Positions 54,913 through 61,948 of a stretch of 61,948 bases of DNA are shown here, in pieces. The stretch is from NCBI RefSeq assembly GCF_029892155.1, contig NZ_JARZAG010000038.1, forward strand, positions 1 to 61,948, read 5' to 3'. A program made the translations under genes and the position numbers. Position 1 is the stretch's first letter; each line of letters opens with the position of its first letter. Source of the DNA: Kitasatospora sp. GAS204B. GTDB taxonomy: Bacteria > Actinomycetota > Actinomycetes > Streptomycetales > Streptomycetaceae. The notes beneath the pieces are model-generated. The model did not search any database and was not told where the DNA came from. It was given only the letters and a program-made list of their open reading frames with translations.

Positions 54913-56118
54913 TTGCCCATGCGACATCTTCTCACCGACCGCAACATACGCCTCTACCTCGCCGGACAGTGTCTGTCCGTACTTGGCGACTTCGCCCTGT
55001 GGCTGGCCGTTGCGATCTGGGTCAAGATGCTCACCAGCAGCGCCTCCGCCGCTGGCCTGTGCATCCTTATGCTCTCCCTCGGTTCACTGGCCAGCCCGCT
55101 CACCGGCGCCCTCGTCGACCGCACACGCCGCCGCCCGCTGCTCATCATCGTCAATACCACCACTGCCGTGCTCGTCCTGACCCTGCTGCTGGTCCACCGG
55201 CCCAGTCAGGTCTGGCTCATCGACACGGTCATGTTCGGCTACGGCATCTCCGGCGCCATCCTGACCCCGGCCCAAGCCGCCCTGCTCCAAGCCATAGTTC
55301 CAGAAGAACTCCTGGGCGCGGCCAACAGCATGTTGCAGACCATGCAATGGGGGATGCGAGTAATCACTCCACTCCTTGGCGCAGGTCTTCTGGCCGGGTT
55401 CGGACCTGTACCGGTAATCATTGGCGACGCGACCAGCTTCGTAGTGGCCGGCACCACACTCGTGGCTCTACGCACCTGCGAAGACCTCCCCACGCCGTCC
55501 AGCGGGCACCAGCTTGCCGAAGCCGCCGCTGGCGCCCGGCATATCCTCCAAACACCCGCCCTGCGCCAGTGCACCGCTGCCGCCGCGCTCGCCATGGGGG
55601 CATTCGGCCTCGCCGAACCCACCATCTTCGCTGTCGTCAGCCAAGGACTGCACCGCCCTGATGCCTTCCTGGGCGTCCTGGTCTCATTCCAAGGAGCCGG
55701 TTCCATCGCCGCCGGCGCCAACGCGGCCCACCTGCTACGCCGCCTGAACGAAACGCGCCTCACCACCGCCGGGCTCGCATGCGCCGCCGTCGGGTTCCTC
55801 CTCGAGGCCGTCCCATCCATACCAGCCGCGCTCACCGGCTGCGCGTTCATCGGGGCCAGCCTGCCCTGGATCACGGTAGGCATCACTACCCTCTTCCAAC
55901 GGCGCACTCCGCCTCACCTGATGGGCCGCACCACTGCAGCGCTCAATCTGGCGCTCTCCCTGCCCGACACCACCGCGGTCGCACTCGCCGCCGCCCTCAT
56001 CACCGCGCTCGACTTCCGGATCCTTCTCCTCATCATCGCGGCCTTGGTCACACTCGCAGCCGCCTACCTTTCCACCCGAGGCGTGAACCATCACCTGACA
56101 CACGCCCCCTGCCAGTAA
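54913..56118 (+). CDS. MFS transporter, probable peptide exporter
   Basis: The 401-aa polytopic protein has about 10-12 membrane segments. It opens with LTDRNIRLYLAGQCLSVLGD and has LTGALVDRTRRRPLLIIVNT, the conserved MFS loop 2-3 (G-x-x-x-D-R-x-x-R-R), and a related loop near NAAHLLRRLNETRLT in the second half. It resembles the MFS_3/enterobactin-exporter-like group. TTG at 54913 has the better ribosome-site spacing (GGAAG); ATG at 54919 is the alternative start. Located just after the NRPS-MbtH unit in the same direction, it probably exports or gives resistance to the peptide. A palindrome upstream and a terminator downstream suggest its own transcription unit. Confidence 0.85.
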   Translation: MPMRHLLTDRNIRLYLAGQCLSVLGDFALWLAVAIWVKMLTSSASAAGLCILMLSLGSLASPLTGALVDRTRRRPLLIIVNTTTAVLVLTLLLVHRPSQVWLIDTVMFGYGISGAILTPAQAALLQAIVPEELLGAANSMLQTMQWGMRVITPLLGAGLLAGFGPVPVIIGDATSFVVAGTTLVALRTCEDLPTPSSGHQLAEAAAGARHILQTPALRQCTAAAALAMGAFGLAEPTIFAVVSQGLHRPDAFLGVLVSFQGAGSIAAGANAAHLLRRLNETRLTTAGLACAAVGFLLEAVPSIPAALTGCAFIGASLPWITVGITTLFQRRTPPHLMGRTTAALNLALSLPDTTAVALAAALITALDFRILLLIIAALVTLAAAYLSTRGVNHHLTHAPCQ

Positions 56119-56195
56119 CCGTTCCTGATCAGTGATCAGGAGTTTCTTGGACCAACGGTTCATCACTGCGTGCGTCCCGAACGGTTTTGGGTGCG
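56119..56195 (+). repeat. about 75-bp inverted repeat, left copy
   Basis: CCGTTCCTGATCAGTGA through GCGTCCCGAACGGTT matches the complement of 58535-58605 at roughly 85 percent by eye. Both copies encode a similar peptide (LISxQ...FxTAxVPNG), so it may be a duplicated coding remnant. Confidence 0.55.
56124..56148 (+). terminator. terminator of the exporter gene
   Basis: CCTGATCA, G, TGATCAGG is a perfect palindrome starting six bases after the exporter stop. It is followed by GAGTTTCTT, a modest T-rich tract. Confidence 0.5.
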
Positions 56196-56310
56196 CTGGT
56201 CGCCCGCGTTCTTGTCGTCTCTGTTCCGACGTGGGCTTGCTCCGGTTTGACGCAGCCGCCCGGCCGGACCCGCGGGGCTCTCCGGGCCATGGGGTGTGGG
56301 CGTACGTGGG

Positions 56311-56548
56311 GGCGGGTGCCGGTGGGGCACGGCATGTCGGTTCGGGCCGTCTTGGATGTGTCGCTACTAGGATCGGCTGTCTGTGCAGGATGAGCGTACT
56401 GAGAGGCCGCCATGACGACTCGGCTCAGCTCGATGTGTCCGATGTCGCCCGTGGACGCCTGGACGCCTCACGCCAGGGCCATGCGTGCTTCACCTCCGAC
56501 CTGTCGGTCAACGAGTTCGTGTTGCTGGGCGATGCGGGCTTCGAGCCG
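56311..56548 (+). repeat. copied 5' region of the metal-binding-domain gene, copy 2
   Basis: This 238-bp stretch is nearly identical to 58624-58862, covering the upstream region, the start codon and about 45 codons (to GDAGFEP). A one-base deletion just after the ATG puts the copy out of frame. The match ends abruptly at 56548, where the 48-bp sequence shared with 8341-8388 begins. Confidence 0.85.
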
Positions 56549-56694
56549 CCGCGCCTCACGCTCCGCAGCCCCCAGGGGACGCCCTGTGACTGCACCCATA
56601 CGTCCGGCTTAGCAGAAACTGGCGAAGCGTCAAGAGACTGCATAAAGATCAGTATGCGTCTCGGAACGTTTCCCGATGTGCCAGGGGGTGCATC

Positions 56695-57381
56695 ATGGAT
56701 GAAGTGGAACTCCAGGTCATCGGTGAAGGGCTGAATGGAATGCCAAAAAATGGCCAGAGTGCCGCGGAACAGATCTTAAGGCGATTCCAATCGACACGAA
56801 CCGCGGGGAGTTTAGTTAATCCGGGCTCGCCGGAAGAGGAAGCTAAAACGATCCACTATGGTGCGCTTGTCGCCAAGGGTGTGACTGACTACTGCAAAGA
56901 AAACAAAATTCCGGCAAAATTTAAATATGAGAGATTGAAGGAGATTGATCATGCCTTATTTGATGAGAGCTCAGGCGAGATCGATTCTCTCGAGAAGCTA
57001 GGGGGGCGGCTGCAGGGACCCGGGCAGATCAAAGCGCTGAAGGAGTGCGAGCTGCCCGGTGGCAAGGGTAATCTTGGCGTCGAGGACGCAAGGTCACTCC
57101 TGGGTCAATATATGTCAATCAAGGGAGAGATGGACAGTAGTTCGGATATATCCACCATTAAAGCCGTCGAGAAGATTTTCGACATCAATGACCTTTCGCA
57201 AAAGGTGACTGCATATCTGAAAATTGCCGCCCGGGAAGCAAGGAAGGAAGAGGCTGTTGGGGTGGTGGATCGTTATGTTGCAAGCTTTGGCATTGGGCAT
57301 AAGCTCACCAAGCTATTCGAGAAGGGTCCTGATGGTGCTCATATTTTAAAGGAAGCCGAGAGGGGCGGATCTGGGGCTTAG
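56695..57381 (+). CDS. AT-richer orphan protein, 228 aa
   Basis: The ATG follows AGGGGGTG. The product is soluble, helical and highly charged (MDEVELQVIGEGLNGMPKNG, then VTDYCKENKIPAKFKYERLK), with no recognised family. It contains SLEKLGGRLQGPGQIKALKE and ends VASFGIGHKLTKLFEKGPDG before a short polar tail; HKLTKLF plus GPDGAH resembles the C-terminus of the 216-aa protein at 2397 (LGKSVGLG...PKGAHG). Codon use includes TTA and other A/T-ending codons that host genes avoid. It lies just downstream of a copied promoter-bearing gene head, which may drive it. Confidence 0.65.
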   Translation: MDEVELQVIGEGLNGMPKNGQSAAEQILRRFQSTRTAGSLVNPGSPEEEAKTIHYGALVAKGVTDYCKENKIPAKFKYERLKEIDHALFDESSGEIDSLEKLGGRLQGPGQIKALKECELPGGKGNLGVEDARSLLGQYMSIKGEMDSSSDISTIKAVEKIFDINDLSQKVTAYLKIAAREARKEEAVGVVDRYVASFGIGHKLTKLFEKGPDGAHILKEAERGGSGA

Positions 57382-57395
57382 GCGAACTAGCGCTA

Positions 57396-57737
57396 TTGAC
57401 GCTGAGATGGAAGCGGAAAGCCGAGGCCGAAGCCCGCCGGGCTGCCGCACCGGCTCAGTCTGCCGACCGCGAAGCGCCCACCGCGCGCACCGCCTTGGAC
57501 CAGGACCGGCTCGCGCACCTGCCACCTGTAGAGCACGCACACTCCGAAGTATCAGCAGGGGGCCTCAACGAGCGGGGGCTCGAGCAACTCGCATTCCCAC
57601 AGAGCGTTGCCGCACTCGGTACAGTCGGCGCCTGCCCCCAAGCACCGGTAGGCACATCGCAGCAGTGGACGTCCCCGCAGAAGTCAGAGATTCTCAGGCA
57701 GGAACATAAAACGATGCTGCGCCAGACCAGCCACTGA
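57396..57737 (+). CDS. doubtful 113-aa ORF after the orphan gene
   Basis: A TTG-started frame encodes WKRKAEAEARRAAAPAQSAD and later LEQLAFPQSVAALGTVGA, ending HKTMLRQTSH. It has a basic helix followed by a disordered tail and may be the remaining end of a gene related to the orphan set. There is no clear ribosome site, and the start is not credible. Confidence 0.25.
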   Translation: MTLRWKRKAEAEARRAAAPAQSADREAPTARTALDQDRLAHLPPVEHAHSEVSAGGLNERGLEQLAFPQSVAALGTVGACPQAPVGTSQQWTSPQKSEILRQEHKTMLRQTSH

Positions 57738-57783
57738 TTCCCAATCGGATTTGTCAGGGCGAGGGTGACGCTTGGTGGGCAGG

Positions 57784-58407
57784 TTATGTGGGACTTGCCG
57801 GCGCATGCGCCGCTGATACGTCCGGAGTCCTTGGGCACCGATCTGTTCGTCGAGGTCCATCACCGCTCTGGCCAGGGCGTGGGCCATGGCGGCGGCGGTC
57901 CTCCCGCCCGGGATCACCGTGGGTGGGGTCGATGTCGATGAACGCGACCTGGTCGGAGCCTGGAAGCAGCGGCGTCGAGCGGGCCAGGCTGGCGAGGAAG
58001 GCACGGGGCACCCGGTGGAGTTGGCGGTCGTGCCCGTGGGTGAACGAGCGCAGGAACGTGCCCAGGGTCGAGGGCGCGCGCACGCCGCTGAAGAGCCTGT
58101 CCATCGCGCCGTGCCGCAGCCGGTCCACATCGTCAATGCTGTCCGCGCCCACACACGTAGCCGCTACCAGTGTCATCGCCTTCGCGCCCGGGTTGGCGCC
58201 GCCGCCGTTGTCGGCCCCGTCGATGCGCAGTCTCTGCGCGACCATCCCCGGCAGGCCGGCCCGCTCGGCCAAGCGGACCAGCCCAGCATCCGCGACCAGG
58301 TTCGACTCGTCGAAGGCAGCGCGGACCGCCACGACGGCATGGGAAGAATTGCAGCTCGCGGATGTTCTCTCGCTCTGTGGACTTGGAACCGTAGGAAGTC
58401 CCATCAC
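57784..58407 (-). pseudogene. IS1380-family transposase, N-terminal fragment
   Basis: The minus strand reads VRAAFDESNLVADAGLVRLA, ERAGLPGMVAQRLRI, GAKAMTLVAATCVGADSIDD, APSTLGTFLRSFTHGHDRQL and QVAFIDIDPTHGD. This is the start of an IS1380-type transposase up to the first catalytic aspartate. Beyond that the frame changes, and the C-terminal two thirds are missing. Confidence 0.8.
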
Positions 58408-58534
58408 CCAGGTCAGAGGGCATCCGCGCCCTCATGTCCAGGCCCTGGACCAGCTATTGATCGGTGGATCCGGGCTCAGGCTCCGCACCCCGCGATTACT
58501 CACGACGCACGCCGAGGCGGGAACGGGCCCTGCG

Positions 58535-58605
58535 CAACCGTTCGGGACGCGCGCAGTGACGAACCATGAGTCCAAGCCCCACTCCTGCTCACTGATCAGG
58601 AACGG
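58535..58605 (-). repeat. about 75-bp inverted repeat, right copy
   Basis: This is the minus-strand partner of 56119-56195. Together the two copies bracket the orphan gene and the IS1380 fragment in inverted orientation, as the ends of a composite insertion might. Confidence 0.55.
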
Positions 58606-58623
58606 TGTACGTGGAGGTGGAGA

Positions 58624-58862
58624 GGCGGGTGCCGGTGGGGCACGGCATGTCGGTTCGGGCCGTCTTGGATGTGTCGCTACTAGGATCGGCTGTCTGTGCA
58701 GGATGAGCGTACTGAGAGGCCGCCATGACGACTCCGCCCCAGCTCGATGTGTCCGATGTCGCCCGTGGACGCCTGGACGCCTCACGCCAGGGCCGTGCGT
58801 GCTTCACCTCCGACCTGTCGGTCAACGAGTTCGTGTTGCTGGGCGATGCGGGCTTCGAGCCG
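58624..58862 (+). repeat. 5' region of the metal-binding-domain gene, parental copy
   Basis: This is the source-like copy of the segments at 56311-56548 and 36491-36659: it is the only one joined to a full gene and in frame. It includes GAGAGG as ribosome site before the ATG at 58725 and a TAGGAT that could be a -10 element. Confidence 0.8.
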
Positions 58863-59528
58863 CTGGGCATGGTGCTCGGCAGCAGCGTCTACCACGTGGG
58901 GCTGCAGGGCGCGGGCTGGAAGGTCAGCCAGGAGCTCGTCACCCAGACCCAGGCCATGTACAACGTCCGCGAGCTGGCGATGGGCCGGATGGAGGCGGAG
59001 GCGGCGCAGCTCGGCGCGGACGGCGTCGTCGGCGTGGTGCTTCGGCCGATGAACTACGCCTTCTTCAGCGACGTCATCGAGTTCACCGCGGTCGGCACCG
59101 CCGTGCGCGCGAGCGACGGGAAGGACTACCGGTCCCCGAACGGCAAGCCGTTCACCACCGCGCTTTCGGGTCAGGACTTCTGGACGCTGTGGCAGCACGG
59201 CTGGCTGCCGCGCCGGCTGGTGCTCGGCAACTGCGTCTACCACGTCGCCCACCAGTCGCTGCGCCAGATGCTCTCGCAGGCCGGGCAGAACAGGGAGCTG
59301 GCGCAGTTCACCCAGGCGCTGTACGACGCACGGGAGCTGGCGATGGCCAGGATGCAGGACGAAAGCCGGCAGCTGAGCGCGGACGGGATCGTGGGCACCA
59401 CCGTGGACGACCACCGCTTCTGGGGCGAGCACGCGGTCGAGTTCGCCGCCGTGGGCACGGCCGTCAGCCGCATCCACCCGGACGCGGTGCCGGTCAGGCC
59501 CGGCATCACCCTGCCGCTCAGCGGCTGA
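58725..59528 (+). CDS. double YbjQ-type heavy-metal-binding-domain protein
   Basis: The 267-aa protein has two tandem YbjQ/DUF74-like domains. Domain 1 (about 45-135) runs LGMVLGSSVYHVGLQ to ADGVVGVVLRPMNY and VIEFTAVGTAVR. Domain 2 (about 165-255) runs LVLGNCVYHVAHQSL to ADGIVGTTVDDHRFW and AVEFAAVGTAV. Such domains form pentameric barrels and are annotated as heavy-metal binding, but their function is unproven. The start is fixed by GAGAGG and by conservation of the upstream region in two other copies. Its first 45 codons precede the domain and appear in the truncated copies. Confidence 0.85.
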   Translation: MTTPPQLDVSDVARGRLDASRQGRACFTSDLSVNEFVLLGDAGFEPLGMVLGSSVYHVGLQGAGWKVSQELVTQTQAMYNVRELAMGRMEAEAAQLGADGVVGVVLRPMNYAFFSDVIEFTAVGTAVRASDGKDYRSPNGKPFTTALSGQDFWTLWQHGWLPRRLVLGNCVYHVAHQSLRQMLSQAGQNRELAQFTQALYDARELAMARMQDESRQLSADGIVGTTVDDHRFWGEHAVEFAAVGTAVSRIHPDAVPVRPGITLPLSG

Positions 59529-59649
59529 GCGGCCGCGGCCACCGGGCGGCCGTGCCCGTGATGCCCTCGCCCGGGGCGGGCCGGCGGCGCCAGGAAGAGG
59601 AGCTGAGCGGTGCGGTGCCAGCGTCTCTGATCAGCTTAATGATCCTGTG

Positions 59650-61662
59650 TCAGTGGTGTCTGGTTTGAGGATGTGTTCCCACCGTGGGGCGGTAGCGTGA
59701 GCGTGCAGGTGGAATCCTGCGCCCAGTGCTGCTCCTCGCGGTCTGTGCCGGTTGGTGGGTGTGCTGATCGTCGTCACGCCCTGGTACCGGTCGGCTGCGG
59801 GGCGGCGGGGTCCGGTCCGTGTGAGCGTGTCCCTCCCGACGCTGGCCGGCACCACCGTTGGGTCGTGCTGGGGAGGGTGTCCGGCGTCGGACGGGCGTCG
59901 GACGGGCGTCGGACGGGTGGGCTTGTGCTGGGTGGGTCTGGTCTTGGACCGGTCCCACCCGGTCTTGGGCGTGGGTGTGATGACCGCGCCTGTTTCGAGT
60001 TTGTCCACGACCGTGCGAATGGCCATGGCCCCGCTGGTGCGGTTGGTAACGGCTTTGCTCTGGTGGGTGAGGCCGCGTGCGGCGATGCGCTTCCAGGCCC
60101 CTTGGTCGCGGTCGCCCTGCCAGCCGCACGATGGGCGCAGGGCCCATTTCCAGCCCGCGGTGGTGGGCCGGTCGGGGGCTTTGCGGTGCCGCAGCGGGGT
60201 GAGGCACCGGGGGCAGTGCTTGGAGGTGTCGCGGGCCGGGACGGTGACCACGGCGATACCCACCTCGGCTGCCACGTGTCGCATACAGTCCACGATCTGT
60301 CCGCGTACCTGTTGGGACATGCGCGTGTTGATGGTGCGGCCCATGCCCTTGGCCTCCAAGGAGCGGAGCTCTTCGACATAGATGACGCTCGCCCGGGCGG
60401 CGATAACCTGGTCCAGCGGGCAGCGGACCAGGCAAGCGCGTTGTTGAGGTTCGAGCGTCGCTCAGACACCGCGCGGACCTCGTCTCGCAGGAGAGTGCTC
60501 CTGGTTTCCAAGGGCACGTCAGGAGCGGTGCGTCCGTTGATGAGCCGTTGGTACCGGTCGACTTTGGCATGCAGGCGCTCACACTGTCGGCGCAGGCGGT
60601 GCTGCTTGGCCAGGACACCGGCAGCGCGGAACTGGGCACCGGAGCCGAGTGCGGTGATGCGGCCGTCGTCGTGCAGGCGCACCGCGCCCACGAACAGCAG
60701 GGTCCCCAGTCCCCAGTGCCCAGTCCACGCCGAGCGCGAGGGTGTGCCCGGTGCGGGCGCTCTTGGCAATGGCGTGGGCGTAGGCGAGATCGGCGCGCAC
60801 CTGGGTGCCGATCATCCGCAGGGTCGGCAGGGTGCAGCACCGCGCCGGCGGGTATCGTCGGGGCGAGCATGATCGGGCAGGCGACCCATCTCCAGTCCTG
60901 GTAGGACCGAGGATCAGGCCGGGTGGGGAGCTGGAGGCGCAGCAGCGCGCGGCCCGGCTCGTCGTCGGCGCGTTCGATCGTGGCCTGTTGCCCGTCACAG
61001 GCCGACAGCAGCAGCATCTTGGCCACGCGTGGCGCGCTCTCCAGCTCGAACACATCGACCGGCAAGCGGCCGTGCTTCGTGACGAACGTAGCAATCTGCC
61101 GCGTGCGGCCCTTGATCACACTGGACGGCAGATGCTGCCCACCGGGCACCGCCGCACGAACCGCCTCCCAGTCCCCGCCAGTGCGCCTGGCCCAATCGGC
61201 GGGCCACGCCGCGAGCACCCCGCCGGCAAGGTCGCAACGCCACTTCGCCGAGCCAGAGCACGCCCGGCCTGCTCCTGGGCCATGCGAACGATCCGGTCGT
61301 TGACGCGGATGCCCTCGGGCGGCGCGGTGGTCCAGCCCAGGCGGCGCAGCGCCATCCAGGCGTTCGCGGGAACGCTTCCTGCCCCCGCCGTCCAGGCCGG
61401 ATGCGAGGACGTCCACGTCGTCCGTGTTCCAGTGGTCGGCCAGCAGGGCAGTGACCATTGCGGACACCAGGTCAGCAGCCCATCCGACCCGCTGCGCCAG
61501 CTCTGGCGTGGTGAGGAGTTCTGCGGGTCCCATGATGATGGCGGAGAACTTCTCCGCGACTTCCGCCGTCTGCAGGCGCTGCTGCTGCCCTTGTGCCAGG
61601 AACGAGCGGTACTCCGGGCCGAAGAACTGGTAGCGCAGGGCGGCCTCCAGGATGCTGCTCAC
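59650..61662 (-). pseudogene. TnpB-type (IS200/IS605-like) gene, multiply frameshifted
   Basis: A large Streptomyces TnpB-like protein can be assembled across frames: WARRTGGDWEAVRAAVPGG, VIKGRTRQIATFVTKHGRLP, the RuvC-I aspartate in LGVDWALGTLLFVGAVRLHD, LNNALAWSAARW, a RuvC-II region before EAKGMGRTINTRMSQQVRGQ, the zinc ribbon start SKHCPRCLTPLRHRKAPDRP with a damaged second cysteine pair, RDQGAWKRIAARGLTHQSK, and the low-complexity tail GAALGAGFHLHAHAT. At least four frameshifts separate these parts. The tail also occurs alone at 10746-11095. No TnpA partner is seen. Confidence 0.75.
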
Positions 61663-61808
61663 CTCCGAGGGTTCCTGCGGAGCCCGGGCCCGGGTTCTCG
61701 CCCCCGTTTGCCCGGCTCCAGCCGGCCGCCAGCCCGAACCTGCAGGAGCCGGCTGGTCGTGGCCGCCGTGATGTTCGGCGCTTGCTGCAGATGTTGGAGC
61801 GGACGTGG

Positions 61809-61837
61809 GTGTGGCCCCCGCTTGGCGGGGGCCACAC
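61809..61837 (-). terminator. strong hairpin terminator
   Basis: GTGTGGCCCCCGC, a three-base loop and GCGGGGGCCACAC form a perfect 13-pair stem, 18 bases beyond the stop of the minus-strand gene at the window edge. Confidence 0.8.
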
Positions 61838-61854
61838 CGTGGTGTTGCTTGTGG

Positions 61855-61948
61855 TTAGAGGAGGTGGGCGTGGGCGGTGCTGGCGGTGTGGTTGGTGTCG
61901 CCGGTGTAGGTGGCGGTGTAGGTGAGTCCGAGGTGGAAGAGGAGGTTG
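61855..61948 (-). CDS. 3' end of a gene running off the window
   Basis: The last 30 codons (NLLFHLGLTYTATYTGDTNH, then TASTAHAHLL and TAA) are read on the minus strand. The composition is strikingly rich in ACC/CAC codons. The LxHLGLTYTATGD-like phrase recalls a tetratricopeptide helix, but too little is visible to assign a family. Confidence 0.45.
   Translation of the reverse strand, partial: NLLFHLGLTYTATYTGDTNHTASTAHAHLL

Overview
The window is high-GC actinobacterial DNA, most likely a Streptomyces accessory region such as a chromosome arm or large plasmid. The evidence is pervasive GC-rich third codon positions, frequent GTG starts, GTGA/ATGA start-stop overlaps, a WhiB-like regulator, an anti-sigma-type ATP-binding protein, an MbtH partner protein and in-frame TTA codons in one NRPS gene. 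It is unusually rich in broken insertion sequences: I recognise pieces of ISAzo13, IS4, IS30, IS1380 (at least four), IS630-like, IS66-like, ISAs1, IS110, IS701, IS256 and two TnpB-type elements. Almost all are frameshifted, truncated or fused to one another.

Layout. 1-9 kb: remnants of an XRE/MmyB-type regulator, IS elements, an ATP-binding protein preceded by coupled mini-ORFs, and several AT-richer orphan genes. 8.6-16.2 kb: small conserved-type genes, then a compact minus-strand cassette (PLP aminotransferase, DUF6190-like protein, DapA-like aldolase), an AlbA_2-like protein and a WhiB-like protein. 16.5-22.1 kb: an IS graveyard around another orphan gene, then about 1.3 kb without a convincing gene.

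22.1-30.6 kb: a five-gene plus-strand cluster. It encodes a membrane protein with an N-terminal carrier domain and tandem hexapeptide domains (the C-terminal part of poly-epsilon-lysine-synthetase-type enzymes), a separate adenylation-carrier protein with only a C-terminal half condensation domain, an Fe(II)/2-oxoglutarate oxygenase, and SbnB- and SbnA-like enzymes that make L-2,3-diaminopropionate (Dap). I read this as a split, single-monomer assembly system for Dap or a hydroxylated Dap. A perfect 12-bp terminator and a convergent beta-propeller gene follow.

32-37 kb: more orphan genes, IS remnants, a 33-bp perfect hairpin and a copied gene head. 37.2-56.1 kb: a canonical NRPS locus, C-A-T-C-A-T-C-A-T / C-A-T-C-A-T-TE, then an MbtH-like protein and an MFS exporter. 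Specificity codes read by eye give Asn, Thr-like, Thr-like, Gly, Ser, i.e. a pentapeptide. The adenylation domains show recent internal copying (blocks of about 700 and 399 bp).

56-62 kb: copied fragments of a heavy-metal-binding-domain gene, another AT-richer orphan gene, an IS1380 remnant, the intact metal-binding-domain gene, a degraded TnpB gene and the 3' end of a gene running off the window.

The two assembly systems are neighbours, but none of the five pentapeptide A domains reads as Dap, so I treat them as separate pathways. The most novel candidates are the split Dap system and the scattered set of AT-richer, IS-flanked orphan genes, one of which carries an HExxH metallopeptidase signature.
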